Shown here: in pieces, positions 9,733-21,984 of the stretch | Layout of the letters: every line of letters begins with the position of its first letter | Numbering within the stretch: position 1 is the first letter of the stretch | Assembly: GCA_964016885.1 (NCBI GenBank) | Contig: OZ024741.1 | Location: forward strand, 36,404,923 to 36,468,922 | Reading direction: 5' to 3' | Length of the DNA stretch: 64,000 nt | Source of the DNA: Eledone cirrhosa | Lineage: Eukaryota; Mollusca; Cephalopoda; Octopoda; Eledonidae | Program-made: the position numbers and the translations under genes | The notes under the pieces: generated by a model | What the model was told of the DNA's origin: nothing | The model's database searches: none | What the model saw: the letters and a program-made list of their open reading frames with translations, nothing else

Positions 9733-11965
9733 ATCATACATACATATGATATCTATACAGGGCCATACATACATACATATGATATCTATACAGGGCCATA
9801 CATACATACATATGATATCTATACAGGGCCATACATACATACGATATCTATACAGGGCCATACATACATACGATATCTATACAGGGCCATACATACATAT
9901 GATATCTATACAGGTCCATACATACATACATATGATATCTATACAGGTCCATACATACATACATACATATGATATCTATACAGGTCCATACATACATACA
10001 TACATATGATATCTATACAGGTCCATACATACATACATACATATGATATCTATACAGGTCCATACATACATACATACATATGATATCTATACAGGTCCAT
10101 ACATACATACATACATATGATATCTATACAGGTCCATACATACATACATATGATATCTATACAGGTCCATACATACATACATACATATGATATCTATACA
10201 GGTCCATACATACATACATACATATGATATCTATACAGGGCCATACATACATACATACGATATCTATACAGGGCCATACATACATACGATATCTATACAG
10301 GGCCATACATACATACATATGATATCTATACAGGTCCATACATACATACATACATATGATATCTATACAGGTCCATACATACATATGATATCTATACAGG
10401 TCCATACATACATACATATGATATCTATACAGGTCCATACATACATACATATGATATCTATACAGGGTCATACATACATACATACGATATCTATACAGGG
10501 CCATACATACATACATACGATATCTATACAGGTCCATACATACATACATATGATATCTATACAGGTCCATACATACATACATACGATATCTATACAGGTC
10601 CATACATACATACATACATATGATATCTATACAGGTCCATACATACATACATATGATATCTATACAGGGCCATACATACATACATATGATATCTATACAG
10701 GTCCATACATACATACATATGATATCTATACAGGTCCATACATACATACATATGATATCTATACAGGGCCATACATACATACATATGATATCTATACAGG
10801 TCCATACATACATACATACATATGATATCTATACAGGTCCATACATACATACATACATATGATATCTATACAGGGCCATACATACATACATATGATATCT
10901 ATACAGGTCCATACATACATACATATGATATCTATACAGGTCCATACATACATACATACATATGATATCTATACAGGTCCATACATACATATGATATCTA
11001 TACAGGTCCATACATACATACATACATATGATATCTATACAGGTCCATACATACATACATACATATGATATCTATACAGGTCCATACATACATACATATG
11101 ATATCTATACAGGTCCATACATACATACATACATATGATATCTATACAGGTCCATACATACATACATACATATGATATCTATACAGGGCCATACATACAT
11201 ACATACGATATCTATACAGGGCCATACATACATACGATATCTATACAGGGCCATACATACATACATATGATATCTATACAGGTCCATACATACATACATA
11301 CATATGATATCTATACAGGTCCATACATACATATGATATCTATACAGGTCCATACATACATACATATGATATCTATACAGGTCCATACATACATACATAT
11401 GATATCTATACAGGGTCATACATACATACATACGATATCTATACAGGGCCATACATACATACGATATCTATACAGGTCCATACATACATACATATGATAT
11501 CTATACAGGTCCATACATACATACATACGATATCTATACAGGTCCATACATACATACATACATATGATATCTATACAGGTCCATACATACATATGATATC
11601 TATACAGGGCCATACATACATACATACGATATCTATACAGGGCCATACATACATACGATATCTATACAGGGCCATACATACATACATATGATATCTATAC
11701 AGGGCCATACATACATACATATGATATCTATACAGGTCCATACATACATACATATGATATCTATACAGGGCCATACATACATACATACGATATCTATACA
11801 GGTCCATACATACATACATACATATGATATCTATACAGGTCCATACATACATACATATGATATCTATACAGGGCCATACATACATACATATGATATCTAT
11901 ACAGGGACATACATACATACATATGATATCTATACAGGTCCATACATACATATGATATCTATATA
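9733..11965. repeat. Minisatellite, 29-37 bp unit with (CATA)n length variation
   Basis: Roughly 65 tandem units made of ATATGATATCTATACAGG(T/G)C plus two to four CATA steps. Units differ at GGTCC/GGGCC and ATATGA/ACGATA positions. The order of variants in about 330 bp at 10,157-10,515 is repeated at 11,105-11,463, an offset of 948 bp. Long open frames on both strands here come only from the repeat lacking stops and are not genes. Confidence 0.95.
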
Positions 11966-12027
11966 TATAATATGCACAAGATTTGGATTGGATACAATAA
12001 TTAATAATTGACTAATACAGATTTTTG

Positions 12028-12478
12028 TTTATGGTGTGTGTGGGGGGTATGTATGAGGGGGTATGTGTGAGTGGGGGGGGGTATGTTTGTGTGAATGCAT
12101 GTGCACATGCATGTGTATGTGTGTGCATGAGTGTGTGTGAATGTATGAGCATATGTATGTGCATCAGTGAACATGTGGGTATGCATATGTGTGAATGTGC
12201 ATGCATATGCTTGTGCATATGTGCATGTGAATACATGCGTGTGATTGTACATATGTATGCATGAGTGTATGTATATGTGTGAGCTTGCCTGTATGTATGT
12301 GTGAATGCATATGTGTGTAAGTGTATGCACATGTGTGTATGTAAGAGCATGAGTCAATAAGTGTGTGCATGAGTGTGTGTGTATGTGTGTATGTGTGTGA
12401 GTGTGAGTGTATGTGTGTGTATGAGTGAGTGTATGAGTGTGTATGTGTCTGTATGTGTATATTTGTATGTGTATATGG
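12028..12478. repeat. Cryptic TG-rich simple repeat
   Basis: About 450 bp of (TG)n interrupted by ATG, AGTG and runs of G (12,047-12,080). Open frames here are low-complexity artefacts. Confidence 0.85.
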
Positions 12479-12512
12479 AAAGTGAGATGACAAATTAGCA
12501 AAGAACATCAGT

Positions 12513-12692
12513 TAGAATACTATGTAATATTTGTTCAGGCTCTCTGAGTTCAAATCCTAGCCAGGTAAGAACCAATCTAGTACTGGAGTTGATTCTTCAT
12601 CTATATGTCTTTCTTACTTCCTTTTCCTCTCCTTCTCTGGAAGAAGTCAACTGTGTTTAGACCAGGTTTGAGGATAGGCTCCACAGGTTTAA
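12513..12692 (+). mobile_element. SINE fragment of the 9,401 type
   Basis: Contains CTCTGAGTTCAAATCCTAGC, CCAATCTAGTACTGGAG and GGCTCCACAGGTTTAA. It is truncated on the left, and the TTAA at its right end is the target of a MITE. Confidence 0.65.
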
Positions 12693-12904
12693 CCCTTTAG
12701 CATTTAAACCGCCCGTATCCAGCCAGAATTTTCTCTTTCCAAACTGGCCATAACTGGCCACTCATACTGATGTTAAAGAATTATTCTCAAAATAAATAAC
12801 ATTAAAATCTCATAGATTCAATATTATGTAAGATAATCATTTGAGATAAAGCCTTTATCATGAAAATACAATAGTAAATATAAAGTAGTGTAAATGTTAA
12901 AGGG
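12693..12904 (+). mobile_element. TTAA-flanked MITE (piggyBac-like), best copy
   Basis: 212 bp with exact TTAA on both sides (12,689-12,692 and 12,905-12,908). Terminal inverted repeats CCCTTTAGCATTTAAAC and, from the right, CCCTTTAACATTTACAC. No ORF. Size, TTAA duplication and CCCTTT ends fit non-autonomous piggyBac derivatives. Confidence 0.85.
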
Positions 12905-12908
12905 TTAA

Positions 12909-13523
12909 AATATATCACTCCAACTCCTGATGTTAGGACATCCACAAACCCCTGGCTGCCTCATCGACTCCACCTGCAACTGCCCCACCGAACTCGACTC
13001 CACCTATCTCAACTCCATTCTCACACCCCTAGTAGTCGCTCTCCCCTCCCACATTCCCAACACCAACCACACCCTCCAACTCTTTGACTCCTTTAACTTT
13101 CCACCCCCCTCCCCTCCTATTCACCCTAGATATCAAATCCCTTTACATGGCCTATGAACTTTTCAGCTGGCCCTCATGAATACACAATGGACCTATAACT
13201 CCTGATGAAGTCAGAGTAACATATTTAAAATATGTATAAATATATATATGTTCCGAAGAGATTGTTTTGGTAAAAACAGGAACAAGCAGGAGAAAGCTCT
13301 CCACATTCGTAGTTTGTAGTTACAATGGAGATTCAGTATAAGAATAACATTAATAAAGATGCTGATGTTACACAAATCGTTTATTCATTATAATTATTTC
13401 AATGGTCCTCTCATGCAATCAAGATGTGATTCATGCATTTGTTGTTGTTATGAGAACAGTATCCTCATATGAAATTCGATTTTCATCTGAGGATTTTGTT
13501 CTCATAACAGCACTGAAACTCAA
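12909..13523 (+). mobile_element. Possible Penelope-like fragments with hairpin
   Basis: 12,930-13,157 is an unidentified proline-rich frame. At 13,201 CTGATGAAGTCAGAGTAAC starts the first half of a hammerhead-like hairpin whose second half is missing. At 13,446-13,510 there is an inverted pair of about 29-bp arms (TGTTATGAGAACA and complement) with short loop. Layout resembles other PLE-like repeats in the window; assignment is weak. Confidence 0.35.
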
Positions 13524-13966
13524 TGGGTGACCCAAAAAGACCTGGGATGAGGTGATAAAAGCTGATCTTGTCCAATTGCACCTCTCAAATGTGATGACAC
13601 AGGACCGTGTCCTCTGGCGTCACGCAGTAATACAGAAGACCAGACTACCTACAGGAACAAGCCAACGCTGAAGCATATAGACAATATGCCCCCATCCCCT
13701 CCCACTACAAAGTGGTCGTGGAGGTGTCACGGCAAAAAAGCACCCAGCCCACACTGTAAAGTGGTTGTGTAGGTGCCACGGAAAAAAAGCACCCAGCACT
13801 CACTGTAAATGAGGTTGGTGTTAGGAAGGGCATCCAGCTGTAGAAATCGAGCCAGAATCAATTCCTGTATGTGCACGATAAAGTCACCCGACCTGGCACT
13901 GCCCACAACAGGACCATGCTAGCGTGGAAGAATGGACGTAAAACGGAGATGATGATGATGATATAT
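13524..13966 (+). mobile_element. RTE-like LINE 3' end, plus strand
   Basis: Begins in the coding end (GDPKRPGMR-type reading from GGTGACCCAAAAAGACCTGG, then LWRHAVIQKTR), followed by the 3' UTR and GATGATGATGAT end next to a TA tract. 5' truncated beside a hairpin. Same family as 17,176-18,098 and 30,234-31,428. Confidence 0.85.
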
Positions 13967-14215
13967 ATATATATATATATTTTTTTATTTCAATCAATCT
14001 AAGCTGATGAATGACATGCACACACACACACATACACACATGTATGCACATGAAGACACATACATATGCATATGAAAACACACACTCTTCAATGACAAAT
14101 AGAACACCACATGCACTCAGTTTTATTCCTTTAGTTCATACCCTCTTCAGAGATAACACATTAGAGTTTCTTATACCAACAACAACACAAACAATAATGT
14201 ACATACCATATACGT
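13967..14215. other. TA tract and CA-rich sequence, no gene
   Basis: TA/T run to about 13,990, then (CA)- and CATA-rich sequence to 14,090. Nothing coding identified. Confidence 0.7.
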
Positions 14216-14910
14216 AATCATCATCATGTTCATCATTCAACGTCCATTTTCACTGCTAGCTAGGGTAGGGCAGGTCATTACAGACTCCATCAGTACTTGA
14301 GCAGAGCTACCGATCTCTGAGATGGATCAAGGCCAGCATCCTGCTTACATTCGTTCTCACACTCTACTGAGTGCTCAGTCAAGTCAAGGGTTTGTATTTC
14401 ACTTACATACGTTCTCACACTCTACTGAGTGCTCAGACAGGCCAGGGGCTTGTATTTCACTTACATACGTTCTCACACTCTACTGAGTGCTCAGACAGGC
14501 CAGGGGCTTGTATTTCACTTACATACGTTCTCACACTCTACTGAGTGCTCAGACAGGCCAAGGGGCTTGTATTTCACTTACATTCGTTCTCACACTCTAC
14601 TGAGTGCTGAGACAGGCCAGGGGCTTGTATTTCACTTACATTCGTTCTCACACTCTACTGAGTGCTCAGACAGGCCAAGGGCTTATATTTCACTTACATA
14701 CATTCTCACACTCTACTGAGTGCTCAGACAGGCTTGTATTTCACTTACATAAATTCCTGTGCTCTACTGAGTGTATTTTATCATGGCACCAACAATAGAG
14801 GTTGTCATGATTTTGACACAGTTGAAGCATTCTCCTGATACATTGTTTGGTAGGTTTTCTATGACCGGATGCCCTTCTTTTCACCAACCAATTTACAGAA
14901 TGTACATATA
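14216..14910 (-). mobile_element. Old LINE/SINE tail containing a tandem expansion
   Basis: Left end AATCATCATCATGTTCATC and core at 14,255; the tail resumes after 14,770 with ATCATGGCACCAAC and GGATGCCCTTC. Between the parts lies the 58-bp tandem block listed separately. Confidence 0.65.
14346..14765 (+). repeat. 58-bp tandem repeat, about 7 units
   Basis: Unit starts GTTCTCACACTCTACTGAGT and ends with CTTGTATTTCACTTACATAC. Units begin near 14,353, 14,410, 14,468, 14,526, 14,585, 14,643 and 14,701, with a partial copy at 14,753. Substitutions are few, so the expansion is recent relative to the host tail. Confidence 0.9.
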
Positions 14911-15458
14911 TCATTTTATATATGTACACTTACATTATCATTGATTTTATTGTGCTTTATCAGAAAGTCAATGAATAATGGGTTTTGTAATGTCACTATG
15001 AGGGTCAGCTGACTATGAATGAGTGATACTAGAGCTGTGAAATCTTGCATGTATTAATTTCAACTCTTTATATTTAAAACTGCATTGTTTCTTTCCAGGG
15101 TCTCATTTTGTCATTCCATGAGAGTGCTTTGGTCAGTCTACAAACTTTTCCGCCAACCCTCATACATCTTCTGCACATCTCTGACATTGAAGACACAGTC
15201 TACTGTTTAAACTGTTGCACTTCTGATCATAAGGTTGTGGGTTTGATTCCGATAGATGTTAAACGATGATGATGATGATGATAATGATAATGTAGCACTT
15301 TATGTCCTTGAACAAGATGCTTCATTTCATGTTGCTCCAGTCCACTCTGTTGGGAAAAAAATGAATAGCAGAAGCTGGAGGTTTAACTTCTGCAACAGAC
15401 TGGCATCTGATTAAGGGACTGGAGTCTTTTCATGATAGGACTGGGGGAAGGGGCTCTC
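14911..15458. other. No gene; one old tRNA-SINE copy
   Basis: 15,190-15,440 holds a diverged plus-strand SINE: B-box-like GGTTGTGGGTTTGATTCC, then CTTGAACAAGATGCTTCA and CATGTTGCTCCAG. The rest is unrecognised. Confidence 0.55.
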
Positions 15459-15459
15459 T

Positions 15460-15808
15460 CATCATCATCATCATCATCATCATCATTTTACGTCCGCTTT
15501 TCCCTGCTTGCAAGGGTGGGACGGGAACTGATTCTGGCTTGATTTCTACAGCTGGATGCCCTTCCTAACACCAACCTCATTTACAGTGAGTGCTGGGTGC
15601 TTTTTTGCCGTGGCACCTCCACGACCACATTGCAGTGGAATGATAGAGACCCCAGTCCCTATCATCTCATTTCTACAGCTGAGTAAACTGGAGCAACGTG
15701 AAATAAAGTCTCTTGCTCAAGGAAACAACACATCACCCGGTCTGAGAATTGAACTCACAACCTTTCGATTGTAAGGCCAATGCTCTAACCACTAAGCCAT
15801 GTGCCTCT
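15460..15808 (-). mobile_element. tRNA-derived SINE with LINE tail
   Basis: Complete-looking minus copy: (ATC)n at left, GCTTTTCCCTGCTTGCAAGG tail, middle ACTGGAGCAACGTG, then B-box complement and A-box complement (CCACTAAGCCATG) at right. Short-tail subfamily, like 22,219 and 54,238. Confidence 0.9.
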
Positions 15809-16214
15809 CATTAAAAAAAAAACCTAAGAAATCTCCTATGTGATGCAACCTCATAGGAGGCCTACTAACCTCTGCTTAGGTGTGAGCTGTCACAACTAAA
15901 ACATCTGTGACATTATGTATTAATGGATCAATATCTTGGGTGGATTCTATGTATAGCATATAGGTGGTGGTGGTGGGTGGTGTTTGATGGGTGTTTCAGC
16001 TGAAAATATCATTCAGTGAATTATTTTAAAATCCCAATATTTATTTTTTGATAGATAGGAACCTGTATCTTCCTGTCACTGGTATATTTACAAAGAAGGG
16101 AGTTTATTATATTAGCACTTAAACTTCTGTATGATTTAATAAAAAAATTTTAAAACAGGTTTGTTAGTTCAAATGTTTATAGTACCTTTACTAGTAGATA
16201 GATCTTTGTGAACA
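15809..16214. other. No gene recognised
   Basis: AT-rich; a GGTGGTGGTGGG stretch near 15,963. No motif supported. Confidence 0.6.
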
Positions 16215-16415
16215 TCGATATATATAAAAACGAAAATGTGTGTCACACATAGGTTATTTAGCTCCCAGAGCATGTCAACATATAGTTTAAATCTTTCTCG
16301 CTCCTAAAATAGCAGAGTTGTGGGGCTATTTAAAACTGGCCATGTTGAGGAGAGAAAGGGTCTTTATTTACAGTGGCGAAAAGGTGTACCCAGTAATGAT
16401 GGGCTCTTTTGCTAG
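16215..16415 (+). mobile_element. Complete 201-bp non-autonomous Helitron
   Basis: Begins TCGATATATATAAAAACG and ends in CTAG (16,412-16,415), with a hairpin CCCA (16,389-16,392) / TGGG (16,400-16,403) just upstream. It sits between A at 16,214 and T at 16,416, the A|T target known for Helitrons, with no target duplication. Non-coding. Confidence 0.75.
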
Positions 16416-16562
16416 TTTGTAATAAACTAAAGAAAAAGCCTCATTATCAATGTAATGCAGACAGTGTTGCTTTGTATTTTTTAAGAATAATTTACTAATG
16501 CAGTTTCGTGAACAGGATGTTCCTGTCTTTCTGATAGTGATAAAATAAGTACCAGTAATTTG

Positions 16563-19368
16563 CTGGGTTTGTTAACTATACCAGTAATATAATGTATTTC
16601 CTGACTATACTAGTAAGCTAGTGGTTCTGTTGAATCTCCAGTAATGTTAATCTGCCTATCACATTCTTTCTTAAACTTTTCTTTCATTTGTGTCAATTGT
16701 ACTCTGTCGAGGTCATTAATGCTAAGTATTTCTAAGGATTATACCAGTAATATAATATGTTAACTATACCAGTAATATAGTATATATGTTGACTATACCA
16801 GTAATATAATATAATATATTGACTATACCAGTAATATACTACATATGTTGACTATACCAGAAATATAGTATATATGTTGACTATACCAGTAGTATAGTAT
16901 ATATGTTGACTATACCAGTAATATAGTATATATGTTGACTATACCAGTAGTATAGTATATATGTTGACTATACCAGTAATATAGTATATATATTGACTAT
17001 ACAGTAATATAATATATATGTTGACTATACCAGTAATATAGTATATATATTGACTATAGCAGTAATATAGTATATATATTGACTATACCAGTAATATAGT
17101 ATATATGTTGACTATACCAGATATATAGTATATTGACTATACCAGTAATATAGTATATATGTTGATTATACCAGTCATCATCATCATCATCATCACCGTT
17201 TTACGTCCGTTCTTCCACGCTAGCATGGGTTAGACGGGTTGTCCTGTTGTGGGCAGTGTCTGGTCGGCTGACCATGTCTTGCTCATACAGGAACTGATTT
17301 GGCTTGATTTCTACAGCTGGATGCCCTTCCTAACACCAACCTCATTTACATTGAGTGCTGGGTGCTTTTTCGTGGCGCCTACACGTCCACTTTACAGTGT
17401 GGGCTGGGTGCTTTTTTGCCGTGGCACCTCCACGACCACCTTGCGGTGGGAGGGTGTGGGGGCATATTGTCTATATGCTTCAGCTTGTACCCATGGGAGG
17501 TCGGGTACTCTGTATTACTGCGTGACGCCAGAGGTCACGGTCGTGTGTCATTGCCTTTGAGAGGTGTAATTGGGTAAGGTCGGCTTTTATCACCTCATCC
17601 CAGGTCATCTTGGGTCTCCCCACTCCGCGGTTTCCATCAACTTCTAGTGCTCTGCACCTTTTTATGCAGCTGTCATCCTTCATACGCATCACATGTCCAT
17701 ACCAGCGCAACCGCCTCTCCTGCACACAGCATTTGATTTCTCTTATGCTCAGTCTCTCTCTCAATTCATTTATGCTTTGTCGTTCACGTATATTACTATT
17801 ACACATCCATCGGAGCATGCAGGCTTCGTTTCTCTCTAATCTACATAAGTCTTCCACCTTCAGCGCCTAGGTCTCACTACCATGCAACATTGCTGTTCGG
17901 ATACACGCATCATACAGTCTGCCTTTCATTCTGAGGGAGAAGCCTTTTGCAGCAAGCAGTGGTAATAGTTCCTTAAACTTCTTCCATTCTGTTCTTACCC
18001 TAGTTATTGTACTTTCTGAACACCCACCTCCGCTGCTAATTCGGTCACCTAGGTAGCAAAGCTGTCTACTGTTTCTACAGAGCCCACCCAGAGATTATAG
18101 TTTATTATACCAGTAATATAATATATTGACTATACCAGTAATATAATATGTTGACTATACCAGTAATATACTACATATGTTGACTATACCAGTAATATAG
18201 TATATATATATTGACTATACCAGTAATATAGTATATATGTTGACTATACCAGTAATATAGTATATATATTGACTATACCAGTAATATAGTATATATATTG
18301 ACTATACCAGTAATATAGTATATATGTTGACTATACCAGTAATATACTACATATGTTGACTATACCAGTAATATAGTATATATGTTGACTATACCAGTAA
18401 TATAGTATATATGTTGACTATACCAGTAATATAGTATATATGTTGACTATACCAGTAATATAGTATATATGTTGACTATACCAGTAATATACTACATATG
18501 TTGACTATACCAGTAATATAGTATATATGTTGACTATACCAGTAATATAGTATATATGTTGACTATACAAGTAATATAGTATATATGTTGACTATACCAG
18601 TAATATAGTATATATATTGACTATACCAGTAATATAGTATATATGTTGACTATACCAGTAATATAGTATATATATTGACTATACCAGTAATATAGTATAT
18701 ATGTTGACTATACCAGTAATATAATACGTTGACTATACCAGTAATATACTACATATGTTGACTATACCAGTAATATAGTATATATGTTGACTATACCAGT
18801 AATATAGTATATATGTTGACTATACAAGTAATATAGTATATATGTTGACTATACCAGTAATATAGTATATATATGGACTATACAGTAATATAGTATATAT
18901 ATTGACTATACCTGTAATATACTATATATATTGACTATACCAGTAATATAGTATATATGTTGACTATACCAGTAATATAATATATTGACTATACCAGTAA
19001 TATAGTATATATATTGACTATACCAGTAATATAATATATTGACTATACCAGTAATATAATATATTGACTATACCAGTAATATAGTATATTGACTATACCA
19101 GTAATATAATATATTGACTATACCAGTAATATAATATATTGACTATACCAGTAATATAATATATTGACTATACCAGTAATATAGTATATATATTGACTAT
19201 ACCAGTAATATAATATATTGACTATACCAGTAATATAGTATATATATTGACTATACCAGTAATATAATATATTGACTATACCAGTAATATAATATATTGA
19301 CTATACCAGTAATATAATATTTCTGTTGACTATACCAGTAATATAATATTTCTGTTGACTATACCAGT
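16563..19368 (+). repeat. 29-bp satellite array interrupted by a LINE
   Basis: Unit GACTATACCAGTAATATAG plus TATATATGTT, about 22-32 bp with variants lacking part of the TA run. Left block 16,563-17,175 and right block 18,099-19,368 flank the LINE at 17,176-18,098. A third block, 24,530-24,757, continues after a 5.2-kb interruption. Confidence 0.95.
17176..18098 (-). mobile_element. RTE-like LINE inserted in the satellite
   Basis: Minus-strand copy truncated at 5', ending in (GAT)n at 17,176. It encodes the end of the retrotransposon protein: from 18,098 inward the VETVDSF region, then an open stretch 17,857-17,480 reading LERNEACMLRWMC, LRERLSIREIKCCV, RLRWYGHVMRMKDDSCIKR, VGRPKMTWDEVIKADL and a final MTHDRDLWRHAV. 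That basic helix-rich end follows RT in RTE-like (craniofacial-development-protein-2-like) proteins. The 5' part of the fragment is out of frame. It is among the better-preserved copies in this window. Confidence 0.85.
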
Positions 19369-19379
19369 AATATATATAT

Positions 19380-19648
19380 ATATAATTGGTGTTGGATGCT
19401 TAAAGCGTCCGTATGCGGTAGGCAGTATGAGCACTCGATACCCTCGTAGAGCAGAGTATGGTATCACAGAAAAAAGAGAATCAGTGAAAAAGGAGAATCA
19501 GTGTTGCGACGAAAGGAATTTATTGGACATATTACAATTGTTTCTCAGGCGAGCAGCTCAACGCATGATCGATATGGTGATCGAACCTGACTCTGAAATT
19601 GCGCGGTCCTCGGATATGTCTCGATTCTATGAAGCAGATTTTCCTATG
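19380..19648 (+). repeat. Dispersed repeat shared with 50,928-51,092
   Basis: GTTGCGACGAAAGGAATTTA, ATTGGACATATTACAATTG, ATCGATATGGTGATC and TCTCGATTCTATGAAGCAG recur with about 85% similarity at 50,945-51,090. GCGACGAAAGGAATTTATTG resembles the hammerhead 3' half at 50,611, so this may be another PLE-derived piece. The 5' part includes a duplicated GAGAATCAGTG. Confidence 0.6.
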
Positions 19649-19683
19649 ATATATATATATATGTATGTATATATATATGTATG

Positions 19684-19716
<33 letters not shown>

Positions 19717-19854
19717 GTATATATATGAGAAGGAAATATGGCTATACGCACAAATTTAAATATGTGTATATATTTATATATATATGTATTTGTATATATG
19801 TGTATATGTATATGTATATATGTGTATATATATATGTATATATATGTATATGTA

Positions 19855-19899
<45 letters not shown>

Positions 19900-19905
19900 A
19901 TATAC
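19649..19905. repeat. TATG/TA simple repeat
   Basis: ATATATGTATG-type steps interrupted only at 19,730-19,765. Open frames here are repeat artefacts. Confidence 0.9.
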
Positions 19906-20059
19906 TCCATTTTACAGTATGACCATGCATTAAAATGGAGGGGTAGAGAGACAACATGAGTCCAGTAAGACATCCTCTGTAGTGCTGGTAGCACAAATAA
20001 AAGCATCCAGTCCATGCTGTAAAGTGGTGCTGGTGTTAGGAAGGGCATCCAACTAATGT

Positions 20060-20755
20060 ATCAATGCCAAAACGATTATAAGCACAGCAACAAGTATATA
20101 GGAACAACAAAAATATGAAAACGTTGTATCTCAGATTTGCAACACTTAATGTTGGCACTCTTTCAGGTAGATCTGCTGAAATAGCAGAGATGCTGGAGAG
20201 AAGACATGTGGATGTGTGCTGCGTGCAAGAGGTGAGATGGAGCGGTGCCTCTGCGAGACTAGTCGCAGGCAAACATCTTAGCTATAAGCCTTTCTGGGTA
20301 GGTAAGGATGATGGGTTAGGGAAGTAGGCATTTTCATCAATAAGACAATAGAGGTAGTTCGAGTTAGTAATCGAATAATTAAGCTTAGATTAGTTGTAGG
20401 CAGGAGACTACTGACAATCATCTCTGCCTATGCTCCCCAAGCAGGCCTAGGCAGAGAAGAGAAAGACTGCTTTTACAAGCAACTTTTACAAACAACCGCA
20501 ATAACAGAGGACGGAGACATCGTTATGCTAGCAGGGGACTTCAATGGTCATGTTGGACAGCTCCAGGATGGTTACACTGGGGTACATGGTGGGCACGTTT
20601 ACGGCTCAAGAAATGAAGAAGGAGTGAGACTTCTTGAATTTTGTGATGCAAGTACACTGATTATTTGCAACACTAACTTCCAGAAACCTGCCAACCACCT
20701 AATAACGTACAAATCAGGCGAGCACATAAGCCAGATTGACTTCTTACTAGTCTCT
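20060..20755 (+). pseudogene. RTE-like LINE apurinic endonuclease domain
   Basis: Plus-strand protein in two frames with a break near 20,322. Order of motifs: LRFATLNVGTLSGR (start at 20,115), VDVCCVQEVRWSG with the catalytic glutamate, SAYAPQAGLGREEK, VMLAGDFNGHVG (catalytic D and N), and SGEHISQIDFLLV at the end. This is the exonuclease-endonuclease-phosphatase fold that nicks the target for retrotransposition. The element is cut at about 20,755, before its RT. A 1-base frame break makes it inactive. 19,905-20,059 holds a diverged LINE tail ending GGAAGGGCATCCAAC. Confidence 0.8.
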
Positions 20756-21055
20756 TTATAATATATAACCAGCAATTTCTCTGTCTGTCTGTCCGACAGT
20801 GGAAACACGTGCGCGCGTGCGAATGTTTTTTGCGCACGCGTAGAGAGAGTGTGAGAGTGAAAGAAAGAGACAGACTACGAGAGGGAGATAGCGGCAGGGA
20901 GAGAGGGAGAGAGAGAGAGTGAATAGATGCTAAAACACATGCGCATGTGCGAATGTTTTTTGCGCACGCGTAGAGAGAGGGTGAGAGTGAAAGAAAGAGA
21001 CAGACTATAAGAGGGGGATACCGGGAGGGAGAGAGGGGGGAATTGAGGAGTGCTA
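20753..21055 (+). mobile_element. Probable Helitron 5' end with 130-bp tandem duplication
   Basis: TCTCTTTATAATATATAACC opens a segment that interrupts the LINE endonuclease ORF; similar starts occur at 22,868 and 23,585. Inside, a block containing GAATGTTTTTTGCGCACGCG is repeated at 20,821 and 20,951, giving a 130-bp tandem duplication. Helitron assignment is by the TC start and neighbouring CTAG-type ends only. Confidence 0.4.
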
Positions 21056-21301
21056 CAGAAACATATATACATTTCTGTGTGTGTGTAATATATATATATA
21101 TACACACACAGAAATATATATATATACACACAGAAATATATATACATTTCTGTCTGTAATATATATATATACACACAGAAATATATATACATTTCTGTGT
21201 GTGTAATATATATATATATACACACAGAAATATATATACATTTCTGTGTGTGTAATATATATATATATACACACAGAAATATATATACATTTCTGTGTGT
21301 G

Positions 21302-21350
<49 letters not shown>

Positions 21351-21480
21351 GAAATATATATACATTTCTGTGTGTGTAATATATATACACACACAGAAAT
21401 GTATATATATTTCTGTGTGTATATATATATATATTACACACACAGAAATGTATATATATACACACAGAAATATATATACA
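21056..21480. repeat. Dyad satellite, block 1
   Basis: Alternates ATATATACATTTCTGTGTGT with its complement ACACACAGAAATATATATAC through TA runs, unit about 62 bp, so each unit can fold back. Long open frames on both strands are artefacts. Confidence 0.85.
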
Positions 21481-21721
21481 TCCCTTAGCTACTGTAGTGT
21501 ATCTGTTGCTATCTTTCTCTCTCTCCAGCTATCCCTCTCTTTTAGTCTGTCTGTTTCTCTCACTCTCACTCTTTCTCTTTGTAACACACTAACATTCCTC
21601 CCCTCTATCGCTGTGACGAATGGGGAGATGGAGGAGGAGGAGGAGAGAGTCACTTCGTCACTTCACCTCTGCCTTTCTTTCTCTCCCCTCTCACTCCCTC
21701 ATTACGTACAGACATTAGGGC
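21481..21721. repeat. Inverted partner of 20,930-21,055
   Basis: CT-rich segment (TCTGTCTGTTTCTCTCACTC) that is roughly the reverse complement of the GA-rich block left of the dyad satellite. The block 20,930-21,600 is therefore an imperfect large inverted repeat around the satellite. Confidence 0.5.
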
Positions 21722-21870
21722 TGTGGATTGGCAGAATCTGTAGAGAGTCGGACACCATGCTTCATAGCATGGAGTTAACTTTGCTTTTCATCCTCACGGG
21801 GTCGATAAAATAAAGTACCATTAATGTCCTGGGTAATTGCTGGCCTTGTGCCAAAAGTAGAAACAATTAT
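21722..21870 (+). mobile_element. OR2-like SINE, internal deletion
   Basis: CTGTGGATTGGCAGAATCTG to AAAGTAGAAACAATTAT, but the B-box region is missing between GCATGGAGTT and AACTTTGC. Confidence 0.8.
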
Positions 21871-21984
21871 TAGAAACATTGCTTCATTTTTACATATCTA
21901 AGCATTAGTAAAATAACTAATAATTTCAAAAGTAATTTTTCAATTCCAATTGTTATGAACAGCAAAACATTAATAATAATTTTG

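Noticed and set aside
10157..10813. 218-codon minus-strand ORF and a 212-codon plus-strand ORF
   Set aside because: Both follow from a stop-free minisatellite unit read in phase; the same happens in several frames.
9733..11965. CRISPR-like array
   Set aside because: Units are contiguous tandem repeats without unique spacers, in a eukaryotic context.
20673..21465. 256- and 196-codon minus ORFs
   Set aside because: They run through the dyad satellite and CT-rich repeats; low-complexity composition.
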